IMG/VR virus record: IMGVR_UViG_3300020474_000019
Span: 1-54,382 of that record
Length of the DNA: 54,382 nucleotides
Reading direction: 5' to 3' (one strand)
Source of the DNA: a virus
Positions 36,401 to 45,398 of the stretch are shown piece after piece (position 1 is the stretch's first letter; every line of letters begins with the position of its first letter). The position numbers were made by a program, and so were the translations under genes. The notes under the pieces are model-generated. The model was not told the DNA's origin. It saw only the letters and a program-made list of their open reading frames with translations, and did no database searches.

Positions 36401-36842
36401 TTTCCCCATTTGCAAATCTTTGAGTTGCACCATCTGTTCCAGTATTAACGTATTGAACATATAACATAGGTTGAGTTGTTGAAGTTGCAATTTGAAATCC
36501 TACAACTTTAGCAGTAACACCAGAGGTTTGTCCAGTTATAATTACGTTATTAGTTGCATTATAGAATGAACTTGGATTAATTGTTTCATTAGCAAATGTT
36601 CCGTTTAACTGTAGTGTTTGAAAATTTGACATCAAGGAAAGTTGGCCGGGAATAACCACAGTTCCTTCTTTAAACATGTGATTACCATGTTGTTCAATTT
36701 GATTTTGTAAAATAGATTGTAGAGTAGTTAACTCTCTCGCCTGAACAGCAAAGCCAGGGCGAAATAATATTCTATGAAAATCTTTATCCTTACTAAAGTC
36801 ATCGTAGTAAGGTGATACATTGAGGTCGGTAAGTTGAGCCAT
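30471..36842 (-). CDS. Giant DUF4815-like baseplate/tail protein
   Basis: 2123 aa. The N-terminus YYDDFSKDKDFHRILFRPGF then AVQARELTTLQSILQNQIEQ is the signature of the DUF4815 family in marine T4-like phages, where it replaces the gp9-gp12 region. Many short modules follow: TSGATA-type units (NVIITGQTSGVTAKVVGF, GEIIRGGTSGAVARNIS, GEVITGESSGATATVGTI), one LE-D type unit (DNIVLEEDNSTTIALE), and a conserved central part (FTMADIGRLKKRLETVEYYT). The C-terminal 350 residues are beta-rich. Probably a large external baseplate arm; host recognition is possible. Confidence 0.88.
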   Translation of the reverse strand: MAQLTDLNVSPYYDDFSKDKDFHRILFRPGFAVQARELTTLQSILQNQIEQHGNHMFKEGTVVIPGQLSLMSNFQTLQLNGTFANETINPSSFYNATNNVIITGQTSGVTAKVVGFQIATSTTQPMLYVQYVNTGTDGATQRFANGENLTANAGITHTTTYAANNASATVYSPIDNTTASQSGTAVELQEGVYYIRGQFVRCAPQRLVLSTNTTVVTARVGFTITETLQTPETDTSLTDNATGSSNYAAKGAHRLKITLTLASKSTTTTDDTNFVELMRIENGLMVGQARVTEYDVLGDTLARRTFDESGSYTVRPFNFDMRESTNVTARNTNYQGVFQGKTTTDDGGTPAESLLALSCSPGKAYVKGYELEKIAPTFKDLTKARDFNTVNTGVVTHEIGNFCQITNLYGQPDITFISGESTAYKTVGLFDDKITTNGASSGNQIGVARAKAIEYRTGVVGTSAAVYDLYLWDVRPFTKLTLSGTPSATLLSNHSSGGVQVTGATSAATGFVFASGTGSDKVVLTNVIGNFTVGEKIKASDSAETDSIVENSGNTDLTISEVVTHTFRDTRSVFMDDNDSGQDFTADAVLIPSEISTGQVVFNASDANGADANDNIVLEEDNSTTIALEVEKIATLQNTEKNISIFKLPKRVIKTLLTTANNGATDTSLTVRRQFIGTCSSSGAVSFTAGSNETFAAFAEKDYTLTILTAGAGTGVQGQVVSVDGNIAGTGTASITVTDNTVLGNGAKVKITATIFKSNVNQRIKTTSLMKQVKVTTGSTDAYGTRPGDKEISLGRADAFKLVAVYDSEATGSAAAAPQMTITATVGNFTRGEIIRGGTSGAVARNISTSSPMQYVLTQGVGATDFQSGEVITGESSGATATVGTITGGSKIITSNYVLDTGQRDNFYDISRIVRKVGVSPPRGQLLIVFDFFGHGAGEFFSVDSYSDASGQMGYGNIPSYTATRVDPDEPEPTGLFPLTDSIDFRPTVENIAGTSETLATVDEITGKSFDFFHRQYDGTGASPIDTPKPASNVTIDFEYYLGRMALLFLDDQGEFRIQNGVSAERPQEPKPLENALKLATITLNPYTFTPDDAIIIRHKTQRFTMADIGRLKKRLETVEYYTALSLLERDAESFEVTDKNGLNRFKSGFVVDNFGGHRVGDAKHSDYKIAMDQIENEMRPKCVMRNAKLSESVATDAERTAASYKKTGDLITLPYTDAAFASQPYATRIENVQPHLVYQWVGQIVLTPTGDEWFETELVPPLIVNVEGNYDTVLAGVGNALGTIWNSWETQWSGVVATRTDRFRNNNFDVTRTIQTTRTDLRRTGLVTDVVEQIDEESQGTKVISRAMIPWLRANDIEFVGKAFKPKTRLYPFFDGVDVSKFITPKNTNFTTDTTPVAGSPLFTDAVGNVDGTFSIPESRFAGQGSNPRFKTGELEFRLSSSTVNQRQPQPITAAQTIYSAKGILETEQETIVATRNALVVQTDVSQTTSRNSTATSISRRPVPQPPQEDGGDSSENSNDPLAQTFMVNTAATVDTGAFITKIDLFFQKKDTDLPVWVEIRNVVNGYPGAKILPFGRKVLNASEVNVSDNATTATTFTFDSPVYLKPNLEYCFVVQTHSLDYLMWISQLGELDVSGSNRVVSKQPTLGVLFKSQNNRAWSSTPMQDAKFTLYRAKFSNGQTGRVTLHNTGIPSKRLKPNPITLTNSSAVAIVKHEDHGMYQTSNNVTISGITSGISTTLNTALTAADTTVVLASSTNFPSSGTVFLKIGDEIMSGSISGVNVTSVTRGVDSTTASVHNAGVTIDLYMIQSVPLTELNKTHTAIANIGMNSYTVGLSTNASISGDSTTADVGGVSIFATENYRYELIKPVVSTLELPRTAIISKIRTTSARSPSGSESSFVTTASGSEQQVSLNENFEFDSCRMVASTINETNEMSAKKSTFLTLEMTSDTDTLSPVVDLDRASLVCVGNQLNNIDSSSDVHPTTDYNPMTSPEGDQNAAIYITKKVALENPATALKVIFAAHRHSSAEIKVLFKVLRTDDASDFDELAYTFFNTDGSPDTAVGASLDDDDFQEYKFTAGVTDDGIGEPLSSFIQFAIKIVIQGTNAAEPPRIKDLRALALAT

Positions 36843-36853
36843 TAACTAATCCT

Positions 36854-38353
36854 TTAAAATTCAATTATTATTTTTATATCTTCTGTTTGGTCACTTGATC
36901 TTTGAATAGGTTTTCTATTTTCTAAGTATACAATATTACCACTGTCTGGTTGTAACTCTGGATTTGCATACCCACTTGTTAAGGTTAAGGTATTAGAATT
37001 AGCCAAAGTAACAGTTTCACTTGCAGTATTTGATGGTGTTCCAGTTGCGCCAGAAGTTCCACCAGTTACAGTTGTTGTTCCAGAAAAAGCAGCATAAGCA
37101 CCAGTTGTAGAATTTGTTCCATAAGAACCAAATCTTTCTTGGTGATAATAAAGTAGACTTCTAGCAGAATCCCATTCTACAACTCTACCTACAGCACCAG
37201 TAGTTGCTTGAGTTATTGTTTCATCCACATCGAAAGTTCCAGACGATGTAGACATTTTTACAACATATGTCATTCTTCCAGTTGCAATTGAAGCAACGGT
37301 TGATGTTCCATAAGTTGTTGGATCTACGACTAGTCCTACTTCTCTGAAATCGTTTGCAGTTGTAATATCATCATTCTCTGCTTGTGTTAGTGTGGTATTT
37401 GTCATCACATAGTGTCCACCCAACTCTGCAACAGCATCATTACCGTGTCCACTTTTTGGACTTATGATAACATTTACAGCACCACCAGAACCACTACCTA
37501 ATGTAGAGGAAGATGTTAATGCAGTGTCAGAAAAGATATATGCAGCCCCTAAATTAACAGAACCAAAAGTATATCCACTTCCACCAGCGTGTAAAATTGT
37601 ATCTGTTCCAGAGGATAATCCAAATCCTTGGATTGCACCACCACTAACTTTGATTGAGACAATCGCACCAGAACTTGTTCCAGCACTTGTACCATCTCCA
37701 TAAACAGCAGCGTAATAAGTTCCGTCTGTATAACCAGAACCACCAGTTACAGAAAGACTTTCAATCTTACCATCTACTGCAGCTGCACTCACAGTTGAGT
37801 TTGTAGACACAGGCATATAGTCTGTAGTAAGAAACTTAGTAGCATCTGATGCAGAAACGGTGTACATATATTTAAGGACATAACCACCTAGGGCAAATGT
37901 TGATGTTGATTCTGATGTCGGTTCAGAACCAGAGTATGCAGCCCCACCATTATTATCTAGGACTTTGTATACCCTAAATGCAGAGGTGATAAAGTAAAAG
38001 TTTGAGTCAAAGAGATTTGTTGCACCATTGGCAGATAAGTTTGATGCAGATATATTATCTTTGTACATAGAGTAAACAGTTCCGTTTACCCAATTTGTTC
38101 TTGGTAAAGCAAAAGATATATCAGTTGATCCAACTTTTTTAGCTGCAATCATAGAATCCCATCTATAGAACTCTGAACTTATATCGTCTGCTGGTGTTGG
38201 GGGAATAGTATCGTTTCCACCAGTTGTACCAGAAGTGAATGGTGTTGCTTTACCTATGAATAGGTAATACGTTGATGCAGCTGCTTCAGTAAATGATTCG
38301 TGAAACTGATTAGCATTATGCTGTCTAAATTTTTCCGTGATTATTGCCGACAT
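36854..38353 (-). CDS. 8: Baseplate wedge protein gp8
   Basis: 499 aa against 334 in T4. The N-terminal IITEKFRQHNANQFHESF, YLFIGKATPF, RTNWVNGTVYSMYKD and especially the end YLENRKPIQRSSDQTEDIKI line up with T4 gp8, whose C-terminus has the same ENRPPI...DQTEEINI pattern. gp8 dimers form part of each wedge around gp10/gp7. The extra length is Ser/Thr/Gly-rich insertion, including one ETITQATTGAVGRVVEW unit of the TSGATA repeat class (about residue 380). It has a late promoter 18 nt upstream and follows the gp7-position gene. Confidence 0.93.
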   Translation of the reverse strand: MSAIITEKFRQHNANQFHESFTEAAASTYYLFIGKATPFTSGTTGGNDTIPPTPADDISSEFYRWDSMIAAKKVGSTDISFALPRTNWVNGTVYSMYKDNISASNLSANGATNLFDSNFYFITSAFRVYKVLDNNGGAAYSGSEPTSESTSTFALGGYVLKYMYTVSASDATKFLTTDYMPVSTNSTVSAAAVDGKIESLSVTGGSGYTDGTYYAAVYGDGTSAGTSSGAIVSIKVSGGAIQGFGLSSGTDTILHAGGSGYTFGSVNLGAAYIFSDTALTSSSTLGSGSGGAVNVIISPKSGHGNDAVAELGGHYVMTNTTLTQAENDDITTANDFREVGLVVDPTTYGTSTVASIATGRMTYVVKMSTSSGTFDVDETITQATTGAVGRVVEWDSARSLLYYHQERFGSYGTNSTTGAYAAFSGTTTVTGGTSGATGTPSNTASETVTLANSNTLTLTSGYANPELQPDSGNIVYLENRKPIQRSSDQTEDIKIIIEF

Positions 38354-38371
38354 TTTTTAATCCTTTGTATA

Positions 38372-38379
38372 TATTTATA
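38372..38379 (-). promoter_or_regulatory. T4-type late promoter (TATAAATA) for gp8
   Basis: Exact minus-strand TATAAATA 18 nt upstream of the gp8 start, in the 39-nt gap after the 1684-aa gene. Confidence 0.75.
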
Positions 38380-38392
38380 ACACATTTCCATC

Positions 38393-41300
38393 TTATGAAA
38401 CCTTCTTTAAAGTAATAATTGCAGGCTGTACGATTGGAATGTTCCTTATACTAGTATTTATACTCCCAGACATGGTATAATTTTCAATTGGTTTAACTCC
38501 AGCATTGGCGATATAGTCTGATGTTTCTAATACAATATGATTTATTCTATCAGAACCTATATCAGCAGTATCTTGTTCTTGTACAAGTTTTCCATTTTCA
38601 TCTACTGGATTACCGTCAGCAGCAGTACTTGTTGCATCAAGAACTATATTACCACCGTCAGCAGTTGTTCCATCTTCTTGAACAATAATATCTTCACGCA
38701 ATCTTAGATATTCATTTTCTAGTAATATAGCAGGGGGAACACCAATACCATCATTTAAAGAATCTTCTAATTGAATTAAATCTATAGTTGACAATGAAGA
38801 GGTATCTTCTTCTACTATCGCCCCAGCAGTTTCTTGTATAATTCTTTCTTGTTTTCCAGTTATATTTTCTAACAGTATTGATGAATCTTTATTTACAGCA
38901 ACAGCCGCATCACCAACACCACTAATAGAAGTTCCATCTAATAAAATAAATCCATCTTCTTCAAGTGCAATACCAACATCTTCTATTGAAATACTTTGTC
39001 CAGTAATGCCAAATCCATTTTGTAATATTTTTCCTTTTCTTGCAACTTCTGTAATTTGTATATCACCGAAATCTGAAAAAGTCAATGTATCATCATTTGT
39101 TGGTTCTGATAATAATAGTTTTTCATTTCTATTTCTAACTTGGTCTGCAATGAATGTAAAAATAGATGATTCAAGTAATGTTCTACCAGACCCTATATTA
39201 ATAGTATCTTGTTCAAATACGATATTTTCACCAGCCTCAGTTACTAAGAAAGCAACAGAAGGTAAAGGTTCTTCACCATCTAATCTAATTACATCATGAC
39301 GAACTGCTGTATCATTTACAACTATAAGTCCACCAGTTTCTAAAAGTATATTATCTATTACTGCATCACCGTCACCGTCTGTATCTGTTCCATCTTCCAT
39401 ACCTAAAATAGAATTGTTTTCCATTTGTATTCCACCGTATGCTTGTTCCACAGCAAAAGGATGATCATATAGATATGTTAATAAGTTTTTAGCAGCGTGA
39501 TTTATTGGTTTAGTTGATCGTGTTATTCTCATTTCTTTTGTTAATATAGTTTCATTATCACTGCCACTTGCAGAAGAACTTTCGGACATAACTCTACCAC
39601 CAGCAGTTTCATTTGCAGTAAATTGATTTGGTTCATATAGTAATGCAGTACCACCAGTAAGATTTCCAAATTCCATAAGTATTTGAGCACTATCTTCTGT
39701 TATGATATTATCAAACTCATCTGTATGTCTACCAGTTTCGTGAAGTATTTGATAATCATCTTCTTGAACTAAATGAGAAACAGCATAAGTATAGTTACTT
39801 GGTTGTAAACTATCTTCTAGTAATATAGAAATGTCAGAGGGCATACCACTTACTACATTTGTATCTGTACCTTCAAGGGCAAGTACCTCATCAACCTTCA
39901 CACCATTCTCTAATAATATCTGGTCATCCTCTGCACCGATAACCATACTTCCAGCTTTTAATCTTCTCTTAACTGTTTGATCAAATATTGTTTCAAGAAC
40001 AGAAGCAAGTTCTGGTGTGAATGTTTGAGTATCACCAAGGTATCCAGCAACACCAGCCGCAGTTGTTCCCACAGTTGCAGAAACAAATGATGCAATACTA
40101 ACTTTACCAAATGGAGCAAAACCAGCAGGATGGACTGCTCTTTTAAGTTGATTAATATAAGTTGCAGTCGATTGTCCAACGGAAACCTCATATGAAAAAT
40201 CTTGATAATAGAAGGAGTCTTGAATACGAATCAAATCCTCACCAATCAAGTTATCAATTGTTACATAATTTCCTACACCAGTTGATGTTGTATCAACACT
40301 CAATGTACCAGTAGCAATATCAGCAAAAACAATTGTTCCAGTTGCACCACTAGAATCCGTGATAGTAACGTCTTTATTTGAAAAATCAATTGGTTGTTCT
40401 AGTATCAAATTTTGTCCAACATTAAGAGATGAACTATTTGTTCCATCCATTACAATAAAGTCAGCAGTTTCATCGTCTAATAAAAATTGATCATTATCTT
40501 CTAAAACTAGATTAAATCCAAAATCTTCACCAAGTAATGCATCACCATTTTCTTGTACTATGAATACTGAGCCTGGATTGATTTCTCTATATCTATCCAT
40601 AATAATTTTTTGATCTTTACCTTGAACAAAATCACTAATAGATTCTTCTAATTGAACTCCACCTACATTATAGTTAAATCCAGCTTTAACTTTTCCTACA
40701 GCATCTTCAAGTTCAATACCACCACCACTTAATTCACTAGAACTTTCTAGAAGTATTTTACTCTTATCTTCTAAATCTAAACGCCCTTGAATAAAACCAG
40801 CATCTTCTTCAAATTCTATAATACCAAAACCAGTATAGTTAATTGCATCTTCCAAACGTATATTAAATTCATGTTTACTTAATCCGTCTGTTAATATATT
40901 TCCACCCTCATCCAATACGACTGATTGTAGTTGTGGTGTTAAAATAGTATTACCCATTCCACTATGATTTACACAATAGTAATAAAGGCTTGGAGCATTC
41001 GTTGGAACAACTATTTGAATAAACGAACCAGCAGTTCCAATTGGTATAAGTGTTATAACTGATTCAGTTACCCCATCTGTAAATGCAGTTCCAGAAGCAT
41101 GTGTTCCATCTGGTGTAGTTGAAAATCTTAATTGATGAGCATTAACAGAGGTGTTATCAGTATACAACGATGGGTCAGATAAATCAAAATAATAAGTATT
41201 ACCCTCATATAAGGCCAGTTCTGGTTTTTTAGATTCATTTATCATAAACCGTTTGACTGTTAATCCATCCTCATCCAGTTCTTCATAAACTTTAACTTTT

Positions 41301-43447
41301 AAAACAAATGTCTGATTGATTGGTGCTTTTATACTAGTTCCATCTAATACAATATTATCCCCACCATCAAAATCTTGTTCATCTTCTAAGAATAATCTAG
41401 ATGATAAATTATCACCAGTGTTTCCTTCTAACTCAATACTATCTTGGAAAGTAGAACCTTTTTGTTCGTGAATAATCCTTTCCTCATTTTCAAAAGTTGT
41501 AGTTAATAGTTTAGTACCAGTATCAAACGATTGAACTGTTCCAGTGTGTCCGTTTGTAGTTAGAGTATTACCTAAGGCAAATGTTCCAGATACATCTTTT
41601 AAAACAAAGTGTGCTCTTGGTTCAATAACTGGAGCATTTGAAACTGTGTAATTAAATCCAGAGTCACTAATTTTTATTGCTTGTATTTTACCAATCTCTG
41701 TGGATAAAGAAGTAAGATCAGCACCAGTACCAAAGGTAGATGATACAGAAACAGTAGGCAATCTTGTATAACCATCACCTTTATTTTCTATAAATATTTT
41801 TTTAATTTGTCCAAACTCTGCACCCATAGAACCATCTTCAAGAACTATTTGATCATTATCTGTTCCAAAGGTATCAACAACTTCTATCTGTTGATTTGTT
41901 TGTATTCTAAATCCAGTATCAGCGCCACTAGAATCTGTCCTATCTAATAGTAGATAATCTTGTGGATTACCCTTAATAAAAATAGTTGAGAGATTTTTAG
42001 GCGCTGTTGTAAATGTTATAGTTGAACCAGATTGTGTATAAGCAGTTGTAACTACATTATCAACAAGTACTGTAATAGTATCCGTAGAAGGAACGGTGGA
42101 TAATGTAAATGCAGTTGTCGTACCATCTCCGATAAATCTATCCTCTAATCTACTCTCTAGTAGGATATCAAAATTTTCTGTACTAACAGAGGTGTCATCT
42201 TCTAAGATTATAATATCGCCTGAACTATCTTCATTTGCAATACCACCACCAGTTACACTTACAAAGCCAGAAGCGTCAGATACGTCTGTGTCTACAGTGT
42301 TTGCAGTAAAGGTTACTTTATCCCCCACTTGATAATCAGCACCAGTAGCATCTATTTCAATTGATGTTACTCCACCAGACTTAATACCATCAACTCTAAC
42401 ATCAGCAAAATCATTACCCAAAGCCTCTGCATCAATTATTTCATTGTCTACATATAAAGCACCAGAAGTGCCTAAGTCTGCTGAAGAGACAATTGCTTTT
42501 ATACGAAAATTAGCAGGAACGTCTGTAAGTGTTGATATGGCAGTAATCAATTCATCGGTTTGAAATGTACCAACTACAGAGTCAATCTCTAGTTCCGTAA
42601 CAGATACAGAACCTTGTTGGAACGTAATAGTGTCCACAACAATCGCAGTTGCAAAAGATGTTGCACCAGTTATAACTTGGTTAACAATTTCATCAGCAGA
42701 AGAACCTATAGTCTCAACTCTCATTGTGGTCTTTTGACGCCAATCTCCATTTGACACTCTTAACATATATTGTGTCGGATAAAAGATAGATGCACTTTCA
42801 CCAAGTAACAATCTCATAAAGAGTTTGTGACCTTCGGATGTTCCTTTTGCAGAATATAAATCTCTGATAGATTTTATTAGATTTCTTTTAGCAGTTCCAG
42901 TTGCAAGAGTATTAGGAATTGCTTCCATAAACGAATCTCTAAATTTATTTAAAAAGTCAAAGATTGTATTATCTACGTCAGCGTAATCTAAAAGTTGTTG
43001 AATATTTTGAACTGGATTTGCACGATATTTTTTTAGTACACCAGTTGCACCAGAGGTTTGTCCAGTTATTGTTTCACCAGTTTCAAATTTTTGATGAGAT
43101 GAAATGTAGATTGTTCCGTTACGGACATCCTCTATTATAACTTCAGCAATAGCATTTGATGAAGACCCTATAATAGTCTCACCATTAGTAAAGTTTCCAA
43201 CCGTACCAGCACCTTGTTCAGCAACGATACGATCACCTTCATCATTAAGAATATAGGATATTGTTTCTGTTTCATATTTTATATAATCAACAGCAGCAGT
43301 AAGTTCCATCTTACCAGCTTCAAGAAACTTATAATAGTCTTGAACAAATTTTACAAAGAGTTTGTTTTCATCTTTAACAAAGTCTGGAAACTGTCCTTCT
43401 ACTAATGGAGATATCTTGCCTAGAAACTTGGAAGATTTTTCAGACAT
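38393..43447 (-). CDS. Large baseplate protein at the gp7 position, repeat-rich
   Basis: 1684 aa. Placed exactly between gp6 and gp8, where T4 has gp7 (1032 aa), so a wedge role is likely, though I see no direct gp7 similarity. Residues 1-60 (LVEGQFPDFVKDENKLFVKF, VQDYYKFLEAGKMELT) and 150-230 (helical, IRDLYSAKGTSEGHKLFMRL) form a conserved-looking head. From about 380 to 1650 it is dominated by short units of the form xIxLExG/xILLEDGT separated by Gly/Asp/Ser loops, suggesting a long beta-solenoid or stacked beta-strands. About residues 680-790 include a plastocyanin/cupredoxin-like patch (YYYCVNHSGMGNTIL). Confidence 0.85.
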   Translation of the reverse strand: MSEKSSKFLGKISPLVEGQFPDFVKDENKLFVKFVQDYYKFLEAGKMELTAAVDYIKYETETISYILNDEGDRIVAEQGAGTVGNFTNGETIIGSSSNAIAEVIIEDVRNGTIYISSHQKFETGETITGQTSGATGVLKKYRANPVQNIQQLLDYADVDNTIFDFLNKFRDSFMEAIPNTLATGTAKRNLIKSIRDLYSAKGTSEGHKLFMRLLLGESASIFYPTQYMLRVSNGDWRQKTTMRVETIGSSADEIVNQVITGATSFATAIVVDTITFQQGSVSVTELEIDSVVGTFQTDELITAISTLTDVPANFRIKAIVSSADLGTSGALYVDNEIIDAEALGNDFADVRVDGIKSGGVTSIEIDATGADYQVGDKVTFTANTVDTDVSDASGFVSVTGGGIANEDSSGDIIILEDDTSVSTENFDILLESRLEDRFIGDGTTTAFTLSTVPSTDTITVLVDNVVTTAYTQSGSTITFTTAPKNLSTIFIKGNPQDYLLLDRTDSSGADTGFRIQTNQQIEVVDTFGTDNDQIVLEDGSMGAEFGQIKKIFIENKGDGYTRLPTVSVSSTFGTGADLTSLSTEIGKIQAIKISDSGFNYTVSNAPVIEPRAHFVLKDVSGTFALGNTLTTNGHTGTVQSFDTGTKLLTTTFENEERIIHEQKGSTFQDSIELEGNTGDNLSSRLFLEDEQDFDGGDNIVLDGTSIKAPINQTFVLKVKVYEELDEDGLTVKRFMINESKKPELALYEGNTYYFDLSDPSLYTDNTSVNAHQLRFSTTPDGTHASGTAFTDGVTESVITLIPIGTAGSFIQIVVPTNAPSLYYYCVNHSGMGNTILTPQLQSVVLDEGGNILTDGLSKHEFNIRLEDAINYTGFGIIEFEEDAGFIQGRLDLEDKSKILLESSSELSGGGIELEDAVGKVKAGFNYNVGGVQLEESISDFVQGKDQKIIMDRYREINPGSVFIVQENGDALLGEDFGFNLVLEDNDQFLLDDETADFIVMDGTNSSSLNVGQNLILEQPIDFSNKDVTITDSSGATGTIVFADIATGTLSVDTTSTGVGNYVTIDNLIGEDLIRIQDSFYYQDFSYEVSVGQSTATYINQLKRAVHPAGFAPFGKVSIASFVSATVGTTAAGVAGYLGDTQTFTPELASVLETIFDQTVKRRLKAGSMVIGAEDDQILLENGVKVDEVLALEGTDTNVVSGMPSDISILLEDSLQPSNYTYAVSHLVQEDDYQILHETGRHTDEFDNIITEDSAQILMEFGNLTGGTALLYEPNQFTANETAGGRVMSESSSASGSDNETILTKEMRITRSTKPINHAAKNLLTYLYDHPFAVEQAYGGIQMENNSILGMEDGTDTDGDGDAVIDNILLETGGLIVVNDTAVRHDVIRLDGEEPLPSVAFLVTEAGENIVFEQDTINIGSGRTLLESSIFTFIADQVRNRNEKLLLSEPTNDDTLTFSDFGDIQITEVARKGKILQNGFGITGQSISIEDVGIALEEDGFILLDGTSISGVGDAAVAVNKDSSILLENITGKQERIIQETAGAIVEEDTSSLSTIDLIQLEDSLNDGIGVPPAILLENEYLRLREDIIVQEDGTTADGGNIVLDATSTAADGNPVDENGKLVQEQDTADIGSDRINHIVLETSDYIANAGVKPIENYTMSGSINTSIRNIPIVQPAIITLKKVS
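38500..42270 (-). repeat. Dispersed ILLED/NIVLDGT repeats within the 1684-aa protein
   Basis: In-frame units recur some 30 or more times, for example IIILEDDTSV, QIVLEDGSMG, NIVLDGTSIK, RLDLEDKSKILLES, GIELEDAVGK, QILLENGVKV, ISILLEDSLQ, NILLETGGLI, FILLDGTSIS, SILLENITGK, LIQLEDSLND and IIVQEDGTTADGGNIVLDAT. Spacing varies from about 10 to 40 residues, densest in the C-terminal third (38500-39900). Confidence 0.8.
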
Positions 43448-43457
43448 AGATTACTCC

Positions 43458-45398
43458 CTAATATGCACTTGTTGAACCAGTAGATGGATTAGTCTGAACT
43501 GTCGTAGTTGTGGTTTGTGCATCTCCACCAGTTGAGGCAACCGTATAACCAACACCAGTTGTGGCAGTAGCATCTACATTACTTAATATACTTGAATTAA
43601 CTAAATCTATTTCCAGTAGTTGATTTCTAACTGGTACAACATCATTTGAATTTGGTTGTGATGTCATTCTAATTTGTGTAGAAGTAAGTCCATCAACATT
43701 TGATATACTTGAAATTTTGTATGCATTTGTAGATACCACACCAGTAGAATAATTTACTGTTCCTGCTTGAGTGGCATAATAAGTTCTCGCAGAACCTTGT
43801 AGATAATACATTCTTAGGTTTCCTTTTCCATCATCATCAAAAAACATTTCTTCTGTCCTACCATCAATTTTAAATCCAGTAGATGCAATAATACCACCAC
43901 CAAGATCGTTATGACCAGAATGAGGATTATATAGTGGATTGTTAAAACTAATTGTATAAGAAACATTTGTTCCTACAATCGGTGTAAAGAATTTTGCCAT
44001 GGTAACAATTGTAGTATTATTTAAAATTGCAGCATCAACACTATCTACTAATCCAGTAAGAACAGAGTGTCTAAATGGACTATTGAAATTTTTTAGAGAT
44101 GTATCATTGTAATTTGTAATTGCAGTTTTAACAGACGCTTCTAAGTCTGGCCCAACCAAAACAGTTTTTGTAGAATCAAACATAAAATTAACTTGTAAAA
44201 TTAAGAATGTTGTTTCTGGATCAACAATCACTGGTGTTATTGATGCAACGGTAAATGGACTAAAAGATTTAACTAGTGATGATTTTTGTGCTGATGTTAA
44301 ATTCTGTCCAGTATTTGATTTGATTGAAATATAAACTTTTCCATATTGTGGTGTTGCAGTAACACCTAAAGATGAATCAAAACTTCCATCTTCTCCACCC
44401 CAAACAGAAACGGCTTGTGCATTTGCAAATAACTTCTTAGTAAATACTTGGTAGTCATTTCTAGTAACACATCTACCTTGGGCCGCATAGTCAAGTGGGG
44501 CATTTAATTTTATTGAATTTATACTTTCTGGTTCTGCACCACCAGCAGCGGCAGCAACGAGTGTAATACCAATATCACTAATACCACCAATAGCACTTGG
44601 TGATGAAAAAGCATTTGCACCATTGGCTGCAGTTTTATTTGTAACAACATAATTTAGTATTACGATGTTCCCATCTGTTAATGATTTACTTACAACACCA
44701 TCACCAAAATAAACTTCAAATCTACCTTGTTCTATTTCTTGTAAAAAGAACACATTACTATTGATAGACAATTGTGATATGTCAGTTGCTTTTGTAAAGG
44801 TTGTAGTAAATGTATCGGTTGTTGAGTTTTGAACTGTTACAGTTAAAGTTGTAGTATCGGCTCTGTTATCGGTGATAATAAATCTTTGTTCCGTATCAGT
44901 GCTATCCACTGTATATTTTGTAGTAACATATGTTCCTTCAAAAATTTCTGTGTTATCAAAGTTCACAGTATTACCAGAACTTGTAGATTGAACAGTCGAG
45001 GTTGTTACGAATTGATATGATACTCCATCTACTGTACTTGTAAACTTAGTACCAGCAGGCATAGTGGCTGTTGAGTTAGTTGTTGTTAATGCAACACCTA
45101 TAGTTGCTTTCGGAGCACGACATGAAGATGGTTCGTATCCTAAAGTCTTTGCATGTGATACTACAGAACTTCTTAAAGCCGCACTATCTAAAAACATTTC
45201 ATTTGCTAACATGTTTGCATTATAACCTAGATAGTGAGTATTGTATGCTAGTGTATCTAATAGAACACTCATACCACTACCTTCAAAATCATAGTCTTTA
45301 AATTCTGTTTGGTTTTTTAGAAAAGATTTTAGATTTGCTTTGATTTCATCAAAGTCTAATTCCGTTACTCGTACTTTCTGATTATTTGTATCTGCCAT
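43458..45398 (-). CDS. 6: Baseplate wedge protein gp6
   Basis: 646 aa (T4: 660 aa). gp6 dimers form the continuous inner ring of the baseplate. The N-terminal LDFDEIKANLKSFLKNQTEF and GSGMSVLLDTLAYNTHYLGY, then NMLANEMFLDSAALRSSVVS, are the hallmark of gp6-type wedge proteins (gpJ-like superfamily). LDYAAQGRCVTRNDYQVFTK and YGKVYISIKS are the later family motifs. The gp25 stop and gp6 start overlap, as expected for coupled wedge genes. The C-terminal 40 residues are Thr/Gly-rich. Confidence 0.97.
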   Translation of the reverse strand: MADTNNQKVRVTELDFDEIKANLKSFLKNQTEFKDYDFEGSGMSVLLDTLAYNTHYLGYNANMLANEMFLDSAALRSSVVSHAKTLGYEPSSCRAPKATIGVALTTTNSTATMPAGTKFTSTVDGVSYQFVTTSTVQSTSSGNTVNFDNTEIFEGTYVTTKYTVDSTDTEQRFIITDNRADTTTLTVTVQNSTTDTFTTTFTKATDISQLSINSNVFFLQEIEQGRFEVYFGDGVVSKSLTDGNIVILNYVVTNKTAANGANAFSSPSAIGGISDIGITLVAAAAGGAEPESINSIKLNAPLDYAAQGRCVTRNDYQVFTKKLFANAQAVSVWGGEDGSFDSSLGVTATPQYGKVYISIKSNTGQNLTSAQKSSLVKSFSPFTVASITPVIVDPETTFLILQVNFMFDSTKTVLVGPDLEASVKTAITNYNDTSLKNFNSPFRHSVLTGLVDSVDAAILNNTTIVTMAKFFTPIVGTNVSYTISFNNPLYNPHSGHNDLGGGIIASTGFKIDGRTEEMFFDDDGKGNLRMYYLQGSARTYYATQAGTVNYSTGVVSTNAYKISSISNVDGLTSTQIRMTSQPNSNDVVPVRNQLLEIDLVNSSILSNVDATATTGVGYTVASTGGDAQTTTTTVQTNPSTGSTSAY

